This document shows positions 33,351 to 41,793 of a stretch of 64,000 nt of DNA, piece by piece. This DNA comes from CAYTLW01 sp964438735 (GTDB taxonomy: Bacteria; Myxococcota_A; UBA9042). The stretch lies in the NCBI GenBank assembly GCA_964438735.1, contig CAYTLW010000023.1, positions 1-64,000 of the forward strand, in the 5' to 3' direction. Under the pieces are notes generated by a model, which saw only the letters and a program-made list of their open reading frames with translations, did no database searches and had not been told where the DNA came from. The first letter of the stretch is position 1. Every line of letters begins with the position of its first letter. A program made the position numbers and the translations under genes.

Positions 33351-34467
33351 CGGCGTTGCCCTCGATGCGTTGGGGAATGTCCCGGTTGAGGCGATACTCG
33401 GCCCTGATCTCGCACATGGGCAGGGGGAACCAGCTCATGCCGAAGACGAATCGGTCGCGAGCGTTGTTCTTCAGGGACGTCAGCGGGTCGAAGCCCTCGA
33501 AGGTGAAGCGCAGATACAGGCCCTTGATGGCCTCGAAGTCGGCGCCGGTATAGAGGGCCCACTGGTCGTAGTCGTCGGTGTCGTTGCTGCCGTGGATCCA
33601 GTCGAACTCGCCCAGAAGTAGCAGCCGGCCAAGGCGGGCGCCCACGTGAGCCCCGGCGGTGATTGTGGTGAAGGCCAGGTCGGGCGTGGAGGTGTCGTTC
33701 CAGGCCGCCGACAGGCCGCCGCGCAGCCACGAGCCGACCGCCGTGGCGTGCAGGCTGACCTGCTTGGCGGCGTTGGTATCGGCGCCGCCCAGGCTGCCGT
33801 TGGTCACCGCCAGGGCGAAGTGGAAGGGGTGCGGAGCAAAGCCCAGTTCCACGCCCAGGTCCTGGTTGGTGTAGTTGAAGCCGGTCTCCTGGCGGATGAA
33901 GGCCTGGTCGTCCAACAACCGCAGGCCGAAGGGCAGCAGAAAGCGCCCCGCCTTGATGTAGCCGTCGCCGGGCAGACCGCGCAACAGTGCAAATGCCTCG
34001 CGATTGCTGGCCGCCTCGGGGCCGATGGTCTCGTCGACGTAGACCTCGAAGCGCTCGGGGATCGCCTCGATGCGCACATAGAGGTTGCCCTCTGGCATCT
34101 CGAAGCTGTTGCTGCCGGCGCGCTCGAAGTCCTTGCCAGCCAGCGACGTCTTGGCGGCCCGTCGGGTGCGATTGGACAGGCGGATGTTGGCACCCAAAGA
34201 GGCGCTCTCGCCGGCGCGCGCGTCGACCACGCCGAAGGGATCCCAGGTGCCCAGGCCGGTCTGGGCGAAGGCGCTGCCATAGGCGGTGCGCATGCCGCCA
34301 CCGGTGCGATTGACGTGACAGTGGCTGCAGGCCACGCCCTCGCGCACGGCGAATCGCGGCTCGGCGATGGCATGTCCGGTAGCCAGCAGGAGCGCGATGC
34401 CGAGCGCGCAGGCGATCGGGCCTGCCCGGCTCCGTCGCGCCATCGGTCGGGGACCGGTTCCGGTCAT
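33316..34467 (-). CDS. Outer-membrane beta-barrel protein with an N-terminal CXXCH haem motif
   Basis: 383 residues. A signal peptide ends near GHAIAE. Immediately after it, VREGVACSHCHVNRTGGGMRTAYG carries a c-type haem motif CSHCH and the GGG-R-T-x-YG segment. The rest (residues about 75-383) is alternating amphipathic beta sequence with aromatic girdles (LYVRIEAIPERFEVYVDE, YIKAGRFLLPFGLRLLDD, FTFEGFDPLTS, EIRAEYRLN) ending in a short barrel-type strand, so a porin-like barrel is predicted. A haem on the periplasmic end of a barrel suggests an electron-conducting pore. The start overlaps the upstream gene stop (ATGA). Confidence 0.85.
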   Translation of the reverse strand: MTGTGPRPMARRSRAGPIACALGIALLLATGHAIAEPRFAVREGVACSHCHVNRTGGGMRTAYGSAFAQTGLGTWDPFGVVDARAGESASLGANIRLSNRTRRAAKTSLAGKDFERAGSNSFEMPEGNLYVRIEAIPERFEVYVDETIGPEAASNREAFALLRGLPGDGYIKAGRFLLPFGLRLLDDQAFIRQETGFNYTNQDLGVELGFAPHPFHFALAVTNGSLGGADTNAAKQVSLHATAVGSWLRGGLSAAWNDTSTPDLAFTTITAGAHVGARLGRLLLLGEFDWIHGSNDTDDYDQWALYTGADFEAIKGLYLRFTFEGFDPLTSLKNNARDRFVFGMSWFPLPMCEIRAEYRLNRDIPQRIEGNADEIVIELHGFL

Positions 34468-35162
34468 GGAGTCACCTCGCCGTCATCGGACCAGCCATCG
34501 CCATGGACGTCCGTGGCCATGATGTCGCTGCCCTGCCCATCGAGCGCCGAGTCGTCAGTGGCCGTCCCGTCGAGCGCCGCAGCATCCGGGGTCACGGCCA
34601 AAGCCGCATCGAGCACGCTGCCATCTGCAAACGCGCCGCCATCGGCAGGAGCACCGTCGTCGATCATCCCGCCATCGAAGGGCACCTGCAACACGTCCTC
34701 CACGTCGCCCTTATCCTCCCAATCCAGCGTCGCGCCGGCCTTGATCCAGCGGCGCAGGGCGCGCACATGCGGCCGGCTCACCCAGGGCGGCCCGTTGTAG
34801 GGCATGCGCTTGCCCTTGCGGCGAGAATCGAACGAGACGACCTTGGTGACAAGGTAGCTCTGGGAAGGCAAGCCGGGCGCCACCCGCATCATGGAGGGCA
34901 CCTCGGACGATTGCACACCGACGAGGAGTTTGTAGGAGAAGCCCGCTTGCAAGGACAGCCCTTTCGGCGCCGCGCCGCCGCGATGGCAGGACGCGGCGCA
35001 GCTGGGGTCGAAGAGCATGGTCTGCAGGTCCTCGAAGGTCTTGGGCTCACCGCCAGAAGGTATTGGCACGCCTTCGCCGCTCTCGACGCAGCCAAGCAAC
35101 GCCATGCAGGCGATGGCCGCCAGTTGAAGGGCAGCTTGACCCGCCCGGCCCGATGGCGACAA
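34464..35162 (-). CDS. Haem-containing lipoprotein with Asp-rich tail (CX3CH motif)
   Basis: About 232 residues; the start is uncertain. I place it at a TTG (35162) that gives a 25-residue lipoprotein signal ending MALLGC. Another TTG lies at 35177, and the frame stays open far upstream through unrelated sequence. No strong RBS is visible for any of these. CAASCH is an expanded CX3CH haem motif, followed by SYKLLVGVQSSEVPSMMRVAPG and SYLVTKV, typical of small cytochromes in which haem is held by a surface lipoprotein. The last 70 residues are Asp/Ala-rich. Its probable start is only 8 bp from the divergent DUF4266 gene start. Confidence 0.7.
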   Translation of the reverse strand: MSPSGRAGQAALQLAAIACMALLGCVESGEGVPIPSGGEPKTFEDLQTMLFDPSCAASCHRGGAAPKGLSLQAGFSYKLLVGVQSSEVPSMMRVAPGLPSQSYLVTKVVSFDSRRKGKRMPYNGPPWVSRPHVRALRRWIKAGATLDWEDKGDVEDVLQVPFDGGMIDDGAPADGGAFADGSVLDAALAVTPDAAALDGTATDDSALDGQGSDIMATDVHGDGWSDDGEVTP

Positions 35163-35169
35163 TGGGACC

Positions 35170-35433
35170 GTGAACAAGCGCCGCCCAATCTCAGGCAAGT
35201 CGAGCCAGGTCAAGCGTTCGCTATTCGGCCTCGCCCTCGTGCTCCTGCTGCTGGTGATCGGCACCCTGGCCGGCTGCGCCATCGTCAAACCATGGCAACG
35301 AGGCCGCCTGGGCCACCCCGCCATGCGCATGGATGGCCGGCCCGGCGACGCCACGCGGCCGCACGTGCTGGCCATTCGCGAGGGCTCGGTGGGTGCAGAA
35401 GGCGCAACAGGCGGCGGCTGCGGCTGCAACTGA
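35170..35433 (+). CDS. DUF4266 lipoprotein
   Basis: 87 residues from a GTG start. Lipoprotein signal LVLLLLVIGTLAGC, then the family-defining AIVKPWQRGRLGHPAMRMD, then a short linker and a Cys/Gly-rich end (GGGCGCN). DUF4266 proteins are tiny lipoproteins that nearly always accompany a DUF3570 barrel, often with ApbE and a thioredoxin-like protein. Here the DUF3570 gene is immediately downstream but on the opposite strand. Its function is unknown; an assembly or plug role for the barrel is plausible. Confidence 0.85.
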   Translation: MNKRRPISGKSSQVKRSLFGLALVLLLLVIGTLAGCAIVKPWQRGRLGHPAMRMDGRPGDATRPHVLAIREGSVGAEGATGGGCGCN

Positions 35434-35515
35434 TCCCCATCGATCCGAGACTCCCGCGTCCGGCCAGCCAGGCGCCGCATCGATGTTCCGCCTCCTGACG
35501 CGGTCCGGTGCCCGC

Positions 35516-36655
35516 TCACAGCCGCAACGCCAGCGCCGCCTGAAAGACCATGGCATAGGTGTCGGGCATGGCGTCCAGGCCCGTATCCACCAGCCTGCGG
35601 AAATCCGCGTAGCGACTCCAATGAAGCTCGCCTCGCACCAGGGCTTCCACGCGGGTGCCGACCCAGCGCAGGTCCAGGCGGGTGATGTCCGAGTACATCT
35701 TGCCCAGGCGGCGATCCCGGGTCAGGTACTGCCGGTTGACCGTGTACACGGCCCTGTAGAAGCTCACCGACGACTGCCGATAGCCGCGATTGGCCAGCTC
35801 CAACAGCAGCCCATGGCCCAGGTCCAACCCCAGGCCCAGCTCGCCGGTATGGGAGCGCATGGACCAGGTATCCAGGTAGCCACGCCAGGCCGCAAAGCCG
35901 AACAGCCGCGGACCGAAGGCGTGGTGCACGCGAACCGAGACACCGTGTCGATCGCGAGAGTCCGGATGCCGCTCGGGCACCCACTGGGCGTGGGCGCGAC
36001 TCCAGAGCGACTCGTTGCTGGGGAAGAGGGGCACCTGGCGATATCGGCTGGCCAGGAAACCCCGCTGCATCTGCAGGCCGTACGCCACGGCCATGACCGT
36101 GGACGGACTCAGCAGCTGAGAGGCCGTCACGTCCACCTGGTGGGTGGTGCGATCACGCCACAACTCCGCCGGCTCGTAGACCGAACCCAGCCGATCCAGG
36201 CCCAGACCGTAGCGCAGCTTCACCGTCAGGTTGCGCTGCAGCAGGTCCACCTCACCGCCCGCGCTGAGAAAGTGGGTGTCCGTATCGTTCTCGGTGCTGC
36301 CCGCCCAGGCAGCCGAGAAGCGGTAGTCGCGCCACCGCCAGAGCACGTCCAGATCGGCCTCGTGGCGGGTCTCGTCAAAACGTCTGGTCGCCGCTGTGAT
36401 CACATCCACGCTGGCCGAGGAGATCACGTCGGCCTTCCAGCCGGCGCCCACGACCACCGGCTCCACCACCCGCTGGCGAACGCTGGCCCACGGGCTGATC
36501 ACCCGCAAGCCGTCGTTGTTGCGATAGACCGCCGCGCCCGTCTCGCTGGTGAAGCCGTGCACCCCCTCCGGGGCGGCCTGCGCGCGGACATCTGCAACGC
36601 TGAACAGCAGGACCAGCAGGCCGGGCAACAGGCCAAGGGTGGCGCGACGCATCAC
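35516..36655 (-). CDS. DUF3570 outer-membrane beta-barrel protein
   Basis: 379 residues. Signal peptide MMRRATLGLLPGLLVLLFSVADVRA. Features of DUF3570 include GAAVYRNNDGLRVISPWASVRQRV, VGAGWKADVISSASVDVITAATRRFDETRHE (conserved A-D-x-I-S-x-A-S-x-D-V), RWRDYRFSAAWAGSTENDT and VDVTASQLLSP. The remainder is alternating beta sequence ending ALALRL, a likely barrel terminal strand. It pairs with the DUF4266 lipoprotein gene that runs toward it. The start overlaps the upstream haem lipoprotein stop (ATGA). Confidence 0.88.
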   Translation of the reverse strand: MMRRATLGLLPGLLVLLFSVADVRAQAAPEGVHGFTSETGAAVYRNNDGLRVISPWASVRQRVVEPVVVGAGWKADVISSASVDVITAATRRFDETRHEADLDVLWRWRDYRFSAAWAGSTENDTDTHFLSAGGEVDLLQRNLTVKLRYGLGLDRLGSVYEPAELWRDRTTHQVDVTASQLLSPSTVMAVAYGLQMQRGFLASRYRQVPLFPSNESLWSRAHAQWVPERHPDSRDRHGVSVRVHHAFGPRLFGFAAWRGYLDTWSMRSHTGELGLGLDLGHGLLLELANRGYRQSSVSFYRAVYTVNRQYLTRDRRLGKMYSDITRLDLRWVGTRVEALVRGELHWSRYADFRRLVDTGLDAMPDTYAMVFQAALALRL

Positions 36656-37155
36656 AGCCCCCCCTCGATCCAGTCCCGCAGCCGGATGTAGTCGGCCTCG
36701 TCGCGGCTCTCGAAGACCACCAGGTCGACGTCATGTGCGATACCGCCGACGGCGGGATCGAGGCATTTGAGCAGCAGCGTGGCTTCATCTGCGCTGCCGG
36801 CGCCCAGCATTCGGATGCGCATGGCGTCGTAGTTCCAGGCCAGCTCCGCCGGGGTCAGCTCGAACTCGGGCATGGGTGTGCCGGGAAAGTCCGGCTGGGC
36901 GCGCAGGTAGCCGACGCCATAGAGCGTCAGGGGACGATCAACCGAGCCGTGGCAGCCGTTGTTGGCGCAACGCTTGCGCACGATGGGCTGGATCTCGACC
37001 ACAAAGTCGTCGAAGTCGGGCTCCGGATAGGGCAGGTAGGGGTTGTCCACCTCGGGACAACCGCTCAGCAGGACGGCCAGCAGCAGCGTCGCGGCGACGG
37101 GAATCCGACATCCTTGTCGCAGACCATTTCGCACCGGCGCCGTGGCGGCTATCAT
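36652..37155 (-). CDS. Monohaem lipoprotein (CX4CH motif)
   Basis: 167 residues from the ATG at 37155, giving a lipoprotein signal that ends LLLAVLLSGC. An in-frame ATG at 37188 would sit 2 bp from a possible start of the divergent multihaem gene. One haem-type motif, CANNGCH (CX4CH), follows VVEIQPIVRKR, the arrangement seen in small Planctomycete- and Myxococcota-type cytochromes where the first helix precedes the motif. Later MPEFELTPAEL may supply the Met ligand. It is coupled to the DUF3570 gene by a 4-bp overlap, so an interaction with that barrel is likely. Confidence 0.75.
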   Translation of the reverse strand: MIAATAPVRNGLRQGCRIPVAATLLLAVLLSGCPEVDNPYLPYPEPDFDDFVVEIQPIVRKRCANNGCHGSVDRPLTLYGVGYLRAQPDFPGTPMPEFELTPAELAWNYDAMRIRMLGAGSADEATLLLKCLDPAVGGIAHDVDLVVFESRDEADYIRLRDWIEGGL

Positions 37156-37268
37156 GGGCGTCGGGGCAGGGGGAACGCGAAGCGACATCGATGAGCGACC
37201 GAGTAAAAGACCAGAGGATCGGGAGCCCGAGGGCCGATCGCGCCAGAGAATGGTACGGCCGTGTCGGG

Positions 37269-39566
37269 ATGCGTGCAACTTGGGCCACCGCGGCGTTGAT
37301 CGCAGCCTCCTGTCTTGTTGGGACAAGTTGCCAGCCCGAGGAGATCACGCCGCCATCCAGCCTCGCCGAGAGCTGCATCGACAACGACTGCCACGGCGGC
37401 GTCGAGCAGATCCACTACGGCGGACCGACCTTGAAGTGCGTCGATTGCCACGGCGGCGACCCCAACGATCACACCAAAGAGGGCGCCCACATCACCGTCG
37501 ACGTGTCCTTCAATCCGTCGACGCCCGGCACCGAGTACATGCCCGATCCGACGCTGGAGCAGCTCGACGCCATGGACAAGGACGTGCTGCAATTCCTCAA
37601 CCCGTCGGATTACCGGGTCGCCCGACGCAGCTGCGGCGCCGACATCCTGAACGGGGTCGGCTGCCACGCCACCATCACCGTCAACTCCATGCTGCTCAAC
37701 CGCGCCACCCTGGCCGGCACCTTTGGCGGCGGCGGCTACATCTCCGGCATCCAGGACAAGCACCCCGAGTTCGGCGTCGTGGGCGTGGTCGACCCCTTCG
37801 TGCCCGAGACCCTGCCCGACGGCGTCGTGGCCAGCCTGAAGGCCCTGCCCTCCGATCCACCGGCCAGCGTCACCGACCCGATCGCCAAGGCCATCTTCCC
37901 CATGTTCGAGCAGATGTGCGTGTCCTGCCACGTCAACCAGGACGGCGGTCACTCGCCGGGCAAGTACTATTCGTCGGGCTGCAACGCCTGCCACATGGTC
38001 ACCTCGGACAGTTCACGGGCCGAGACCGGCGACATCACCCAGGACATCCAGGAGCTGGGTCACGTGCAGACCCACCGCTTCACCAACGAGATCCCCGATA
38101 GCCAGTGCGCCCGCTGCCACCACTCCCACCTGGCCCGCTCGCTGCTGGCCCTGGGTGTGCGCGAGAAATCCGAAGAGGGCGACGGCGTCAACCACGCCCT
38201 GGAGGATCCCGAGCACCACGTGCCGTGGGGCAAGCAGAACTACGTCAAGTTCGAGGGCGATCGTGTGATCTTCGGCAAGCCGTGGCCATTCTACATCGAA
38301 GACGAAGACGGCACCAACGACATCGACGAGACCCCGCCTGACGTGCACACCGAAAAGGGCATGGCCTGCATCGACTGTCACAACATCTTCGAAATGCACG
38401 GCGATCGACACGCCGACACGCGCATGGATCACGAGCTGGACGTGCGCTGCGAGAGCTGCCACGGCCAGCCCGGCAAGCTGGCCACGCGCGAGTCCGATCG
38501 CGGCCTGGCGTTTACCAAGTCGGGCACCGCGGCGGGTTTCCGCGGCGACAACACGGCCGTGTTCACCGAGAATGCCGACGGCTCCATCACGCAGAAGGGC
38601 AAGCTGAGCAACAAGAACCATCCCGTGACCCAGATCACCCGGCGGACCGTGCCCGGCGCCGACAAGTACAACGCCCGCACCCGCATGGGCTGCGAGCTAC
38701 ACGCCGGCACCGCCAAGGTCAGAAAGGCACTCAAGAAAGCCGTCAACGCCCTGGCCGCCAAGGACGCCGCTGCGGTGGCCACCGAGTTCCCCGGACTGCC
38801 GGCCGGCTTCACCTTCACCGAGACGCCCGAGACCGAGTTTGCCGGCCGCGTGGAGTGCTTCTCCTGCCACAACGCATGGACCGTCAACTGCTACGGCTGT
38901 CACGTCGAGCGCGACGACCGCAAGACCTATACCAGCCGCATCACGGGCAAGGAGAAGAAAGGGCGCATGAGGAACATGGGCCTGAGCACGGTCGCCGACG
39001 CCCTGGCCATGGGCTTCAACGTCAAGGGCAAGATCACGCCCATGGTGGGTACGGCCATATTCTTCACGCACATCGACGAAAACGGCAAGAAGGTCATCGA
39101 CGCCGCGCCCCTGACCACCACCGACGGGCTCATCGGCGAGGGCAATGTGCACAACCCCGTGCATCACCACACCATCCGCCAGCAGCCGCGGGACTGCGAC
39201 GGCTGCCATCCCGCGGCCAACGACAAACATGACGTCAACGCCCTGCTGCGGGCGGTGGGTCTGGGCACGGGCAAGTTCATCTTCAAGGACGGCCAGGGCA
39301 AGAAGCACTGGCTCGACCGCATGGTGCTGGGCGACTGGGAAGGCGACGGCACCTGGGATGACCCGACCAAGAAGGGACTGCCGGCCAAGCTCGCGGCCGT
39401 CAAGGCGGTGGTCGGCACCACCCACATGCGACGCAAACCAAAGGCCCCGGGCATCCGCCCCGGTCCCCTTGACCTGGAGACCATCAATCGCGTGCTGATC
39501 AACAAGGTCGTGCCGCAGCGCCCCAAGACGCCGCCGAAGAAGGGTCAGACCGGCAAGAAGCCGTAG
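37269..39566 (+). CDS. Multihaem c-type cytochrome lipoprotein (at least nine haem motifs)
   Basis: 765 residues from the ATG at 37269, giving a lipoprotein signal ending LVGTSC. An ATG 26 codons upstream is in frame, but that stretch uses rare AGG/AGA codons. Nine canonical CXXCH motifs are visible (CVDCH, CVSCH, CNACH, CARCH, CIDCH, CESCH, CFSCH, CYGCH, CDGCH). An N-terminal CIDNDCH (CX4CH), a Cys...GCH with nine residues between, and a lone CELH are possible extra or lost sites. Long spacers such as residues 520-600 imply globular domains between haem groups. It is probably an extracytoplasmic electron carrier or terminal reductase; I do not recognise a specific reductase family. Confidence 0.85.
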   Translation: MRATWATAALIAASCLVGTSCQPEEITPPSSLAESCIDNDCHGGVEQIHYGGPTLKCVDCHGGDPNDHTKEGAHITVDVSFNPSTPGTEYMPDPTLEQLDAMDKDVLQFLNPSDYRVARRSCGADILNGVGCHATITVNSMLLNRATLAGTFGGGGYISGIQDKHPEFGVVGVVDPFVPETLPDGVVASLKALPSDPPASVTDPIAKAIFPMFEQMCVSCHVNQDGGHSPGKYYSSGCNACHMVTSDSSRAETGDITQDIQELGHVQTHRFTNEIPDSQCARCHHSHLARSLLALGVREKSEEGDGVNHALEDPEHHVPWGKQNYVKFEGDRVIFGKPWPFYIEDEDGTNDIDETPPDVHTEKGMACIDCHNIFEMHGDRHADTRMDHELDVRCESCHGQPGKLATRESDRGLAFTKSGTAAGFRGDNTAVFTENADGSITQKGKLSNKNHPVTQITRRTVPGADKYNARTRMGCELHAGTAKVRKALKKAVNALAAKDAAAVATEFPGLPAGFTFTETPETEFAGRVECFSCHNAWTVNCYGCHVERDDRKTYTSRITGKEKKGRMRNMGLSTVADALAMGFNVKGKITPMVGTAIFFTHIDENGKKVIDAAPLTTTDGLIGEGNVHNPVHHHTIRQQPRDCDGCHPAANDKHDVNALLRAVGLGTGKFIFKDGQGKKHWLDRMVLGDWEGDGTWDDPTKKGLPAKLAAVKAVVGTTHMRRKPKAPGIRPGPLDLETINRVLINKVVPQRPKTPPKKGQTGKKP

Positions 39567-39575
39567 CCGGAGCGG

Positions 39576-39603
39576 TGCAAAAGGGCACTAGATCCCTTTT
39601 GCA
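39576..39603. terminator. Perfect 10-bp stem hairpin after the multihaem gene
   Basis: TGCAAAAGGG (39576-39585) pairs exactly with CCCTTTTGCA (39594-39603) around an 8-base loop. It begins 9 bp after the multihaem stop and ends 29 bp before the next gene. There is no downstream T run beyond those in the stem, so it may be a terminator, an mRNA stabiliser or an operator. Confidence 0.5.
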
Positions 39604-39632
39604 TAAGTGCTTGAAACTATTGAGAGGACAAG

Positions 39633-40505
39633 ATGAGCCCACGCCGCCATCCCATCGCCCTGCCCACGACCTTGCTGCTCGTTATTGCCCTGGCGGGTTG
39701 CCCCAGCGACGACAATGGCGATCCACCCGTCAAACCAAAGGGTGAGAAGCTGGAGCCGGAGCCGCCCGGTCCGCCGCCACCCGCGCCCGACCCGGACGTC
39801 CGCCTGACCTGCGTCGGCAGCAACGCGCCCAAGGCCATGAAGGGCGCTGTCCTGGAGCTGGTCGGCTACGTGCGCGCGCTGTCTGACCCAGACGCCAAGA
39901 AGGCGCCGCCGAAGGCCCAGATCACAGCCTATTCCAACGAAGGCAAGCAACTCAGCAAACCCGTCTTCGCCGACGTGCAGGAGGGCAAGGATGGCCGCGT
40001 CACCCTGCCCGTGCCGGTCAAATCCGAGGGCTTCACCGGCTACGCGGTGGTCACGCATACCGGCTTCCTGGACTGGCGGCTGCGCAACAGTCGCCCCCTC
40101 ACCACGACCGAGTACGACGGCTGGGCCTGGCTGACCACGCCCGATGAGGTCAAGGAGCGCGGCGAGGCCCTGGGCATCACCCAGAGCGACGACAACGGCA
40201 TCCTGCTCGGCGCCGTGCACGACTGCGACGGCTTTGGCGTGCAGTACTCGGTGGTGCTGGTCAACGGCAAGACCGACGGCATCTACTACGTCGAGGGCTT
40301 CGACCTGGTCACCGATCGCACCTACGCCAGCGATACGGGTCGTTGGGTGATGCCCAACGCCGCGCCGGGCACCTACGAGATCAAGGCGTTCGGTCGGCTC
40401 GAAAAGGATGGCCCGCTGTACCTGCTTTCCATCGTCGAAGCCACCGTCGAAGCGGGCAAGATGACCGCCGTTTCGCTCCAGCCGCGTGTCGGTCTCAAGA
40501 AATAG
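39633..40505 (+). CDS. Lipoprotein with carboxypeptidase-like beta domain
   Basis: 290 residues with lipobox LLVIALAGC and GAGAGGA before the ATG. A Pro/Glu-rich linker leads to two beta-rich regions. One (PPKAQITAYSNEGKQLSKPVFADVQEGKDGRVTLPVPV) resembles the carboxypeptidase regulatory-like (transthyretin-like) fold. The other contains GILLGAVHDCDGFGVQYSVVLVNG and APGTYEIKAFG. No catalytic motif. It follows the multihaem cytochrome on the same strand and is probably its surface partner. The next gene starts inside its last 20 bp. Confidence 0.7.
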   Translation: MSPRRHPIALPTTLLLVIALAGCPSDDNGDPPVKPKGEKLEPEPPGPPPPAPDPDVRLTCVGSNAPKAMKGAVLELVGYVRALSDPDAKKAPPKAQITAYSNEGKQLSKPVFADVQEGKDGRVTLPVPVKSEGFTGYAVVTHTGFLDWRLRNSRPLTTTEYDGWAWLTTPDEVKERGEALGITQSDDNGILLGAVHDCDGFGVQYSVVLVNGKTDGIYYVEGFDLVTDRTYASDTGRWVMPNAAPGTYEIKAFGRLEKDGPLYLLSIVEATVEAGKMTAVSLQPRVGLKK

Positions 40506-41793
40506 CCCGGGCGAACGCCCGTCACACCTCGCCCACCTGCCGCTGCTGGCGGCCGGGCTGGCGCTGCTGGCGTTGAGCGCTTGGGGGCCCCTTGCGGCGC
40601 CGGAGCAGCCCTTCACCGACGTCTGGCCCTGGCTGAACCTGCCCATGGTCGCGCTGTGGGGCGGCGGCTGCTGGTGGGTCTGGGGCCGTCCCGGCCTGCG
40701 CGTCTGGCCCATCATCGCCCTGGCCGTGGCCTGCCGATTTGCGGCCGCCAGCGGTCCGCCAGCCCTGTCCAGCGACGTCTATCGGTATCCCTGGGACGGT
40801 CGGGTGCAAAGGGCGGGAGTCTCGCCCTGGGCCCATCCACCCAAAGCCAGTGAGTTGGCCCACCTGCGCGACGATATCATCCACCCGCAGATCAACCGTC
40901 CCGGTGCCCGCACCGTCTATCCACCAGGGGCCCAGTGGCTGTTCCGTGTGTTGCCCTTCGACGTCGACCAGGTCCGTTGGTTGATGATCGCCCTGGATCT
41001 GCTGACCATGCTCCTGCTGGCCCGACTGCTGGCGTTGCGAGGACGGGATCCGGCCCGCGTGGTGCTCTACGGATTCGCCCCGCTGGCCATCTGGGAAGTG
41101 GGCAATGGCGGCCACCTCGAGGCGGCCATGTTGCCCGCGCTGGTGGGCGCGGTTGTGCTGCTGTCCAGCCATCGACCGCGACGTCGGCTGGCCACGGCGG
41201 GCCTGCTCTTCGGCCAGGCAGTGGCCATGAAGTTCTACCCGCTGGCTCTGGTGCCGGCTTTGTGGCGCCGCGGTCGCGTCCGTCTGCTGGCGTTTGCCTC
41301 CCTGGTCGTGGGCGGGCTCTACATCGCCTACGGCTGGCAGGCCGATGGCCAGGTGCTGGGTTTTCTACCCGAGTATGTTTCCCCGGCAGAAGACCACAAC
41401 ATCGGCCTGCGCCAGCTCTTCGACCAGGCCGCCAGCGCGCTGGGGTTGGCCCGTCCAAGAATCACGGCCTTTGCCGCCTGTGGGGCGGTCTTGTTGGCCG
41501 GCATGGTCTGGCTGCACCGGCGCACCGTGCCGCTGGTGGAGCACTTGCTGGCGCTGAGTGGGCTGTGGCTCTTCTGCCTGCCCACCGCCGTACATCCCTG
41601 GTATGCCCTCTGGCTGCTGCCCTGGCTGGCGGTGAATCCGCGTCCGCAGTGGCTGTGGCTGGTGGCGGTGCTGCCGTTTTCGTACCTGAAATACGGCGCA
41701 GTCGGCGGCCTGATGCCGGACTGGGTGGTGCCGTTGGAGTGGGGGCCTGTGGTGATATTGTGGGCCGTGTGGCGAATACGGGAGAGCAAGTGA
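40486..41793 (+). CDS. Multispanning glycosyltransferase, GT87-like
   Basis: 435 residues with about ten membrane helices. The start is a GTG inside the preceding gene; no better start was found. Features of polyprenyl-phosphate-mannose mannosyltransferases (GT-C/GT87): an early acidic loop SSDVYRYPWDGRVQRAGVSPWAHPP holding the expected catalytic Asp, YPPGAQWLF, WEVGNGGHLEAAM, AMKFYPLALVPALW and LPTAVHPWYALWLLPW. It would add a sugar to a lipid-linked or protein acceptor on the outer face of the inner membrane. Its last bases overlap the GTG of the next gene (GTGA), so the two are coupled. Confidence 0.8.
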   Translation: MSVSRNSPGERPSHLAHLPLLAAGLALLALSAWGPLAAPEQPFTDVWPWLNLPMVALWGGGCWWVWGRPGLRVWPIIALAVACRFAAASGPPALSSDVYRYPWDGRVQRAGVSPWAHPPKASELAHLRDDIIHPQINRPGARTVYPPGAQWLFRVLPFDVDQVRWLMIALDLLTMLLLARLLALRGRDPARVVLYGFAPLAIWEVGNGGHLEAAMLPALVGAVVLLSSHRPRRRLATAGLLFGQAVAMKFYPLALVPALWRRGRVRLLAFASLVVGGLYIAYGWQADGQVLGFLPEYVSPAEDHNIGLRQLFDQAASALGLARPRITAFAACGAVLLAGMVWLHRRTVPLVEHLLALSGLWLFCLPTAVHPWYALWLLPWLAVNPRPQWLWLVAVLPFSYLKYGAVGGLMPDWVVPLEWGPVVILWAVWRIRESK

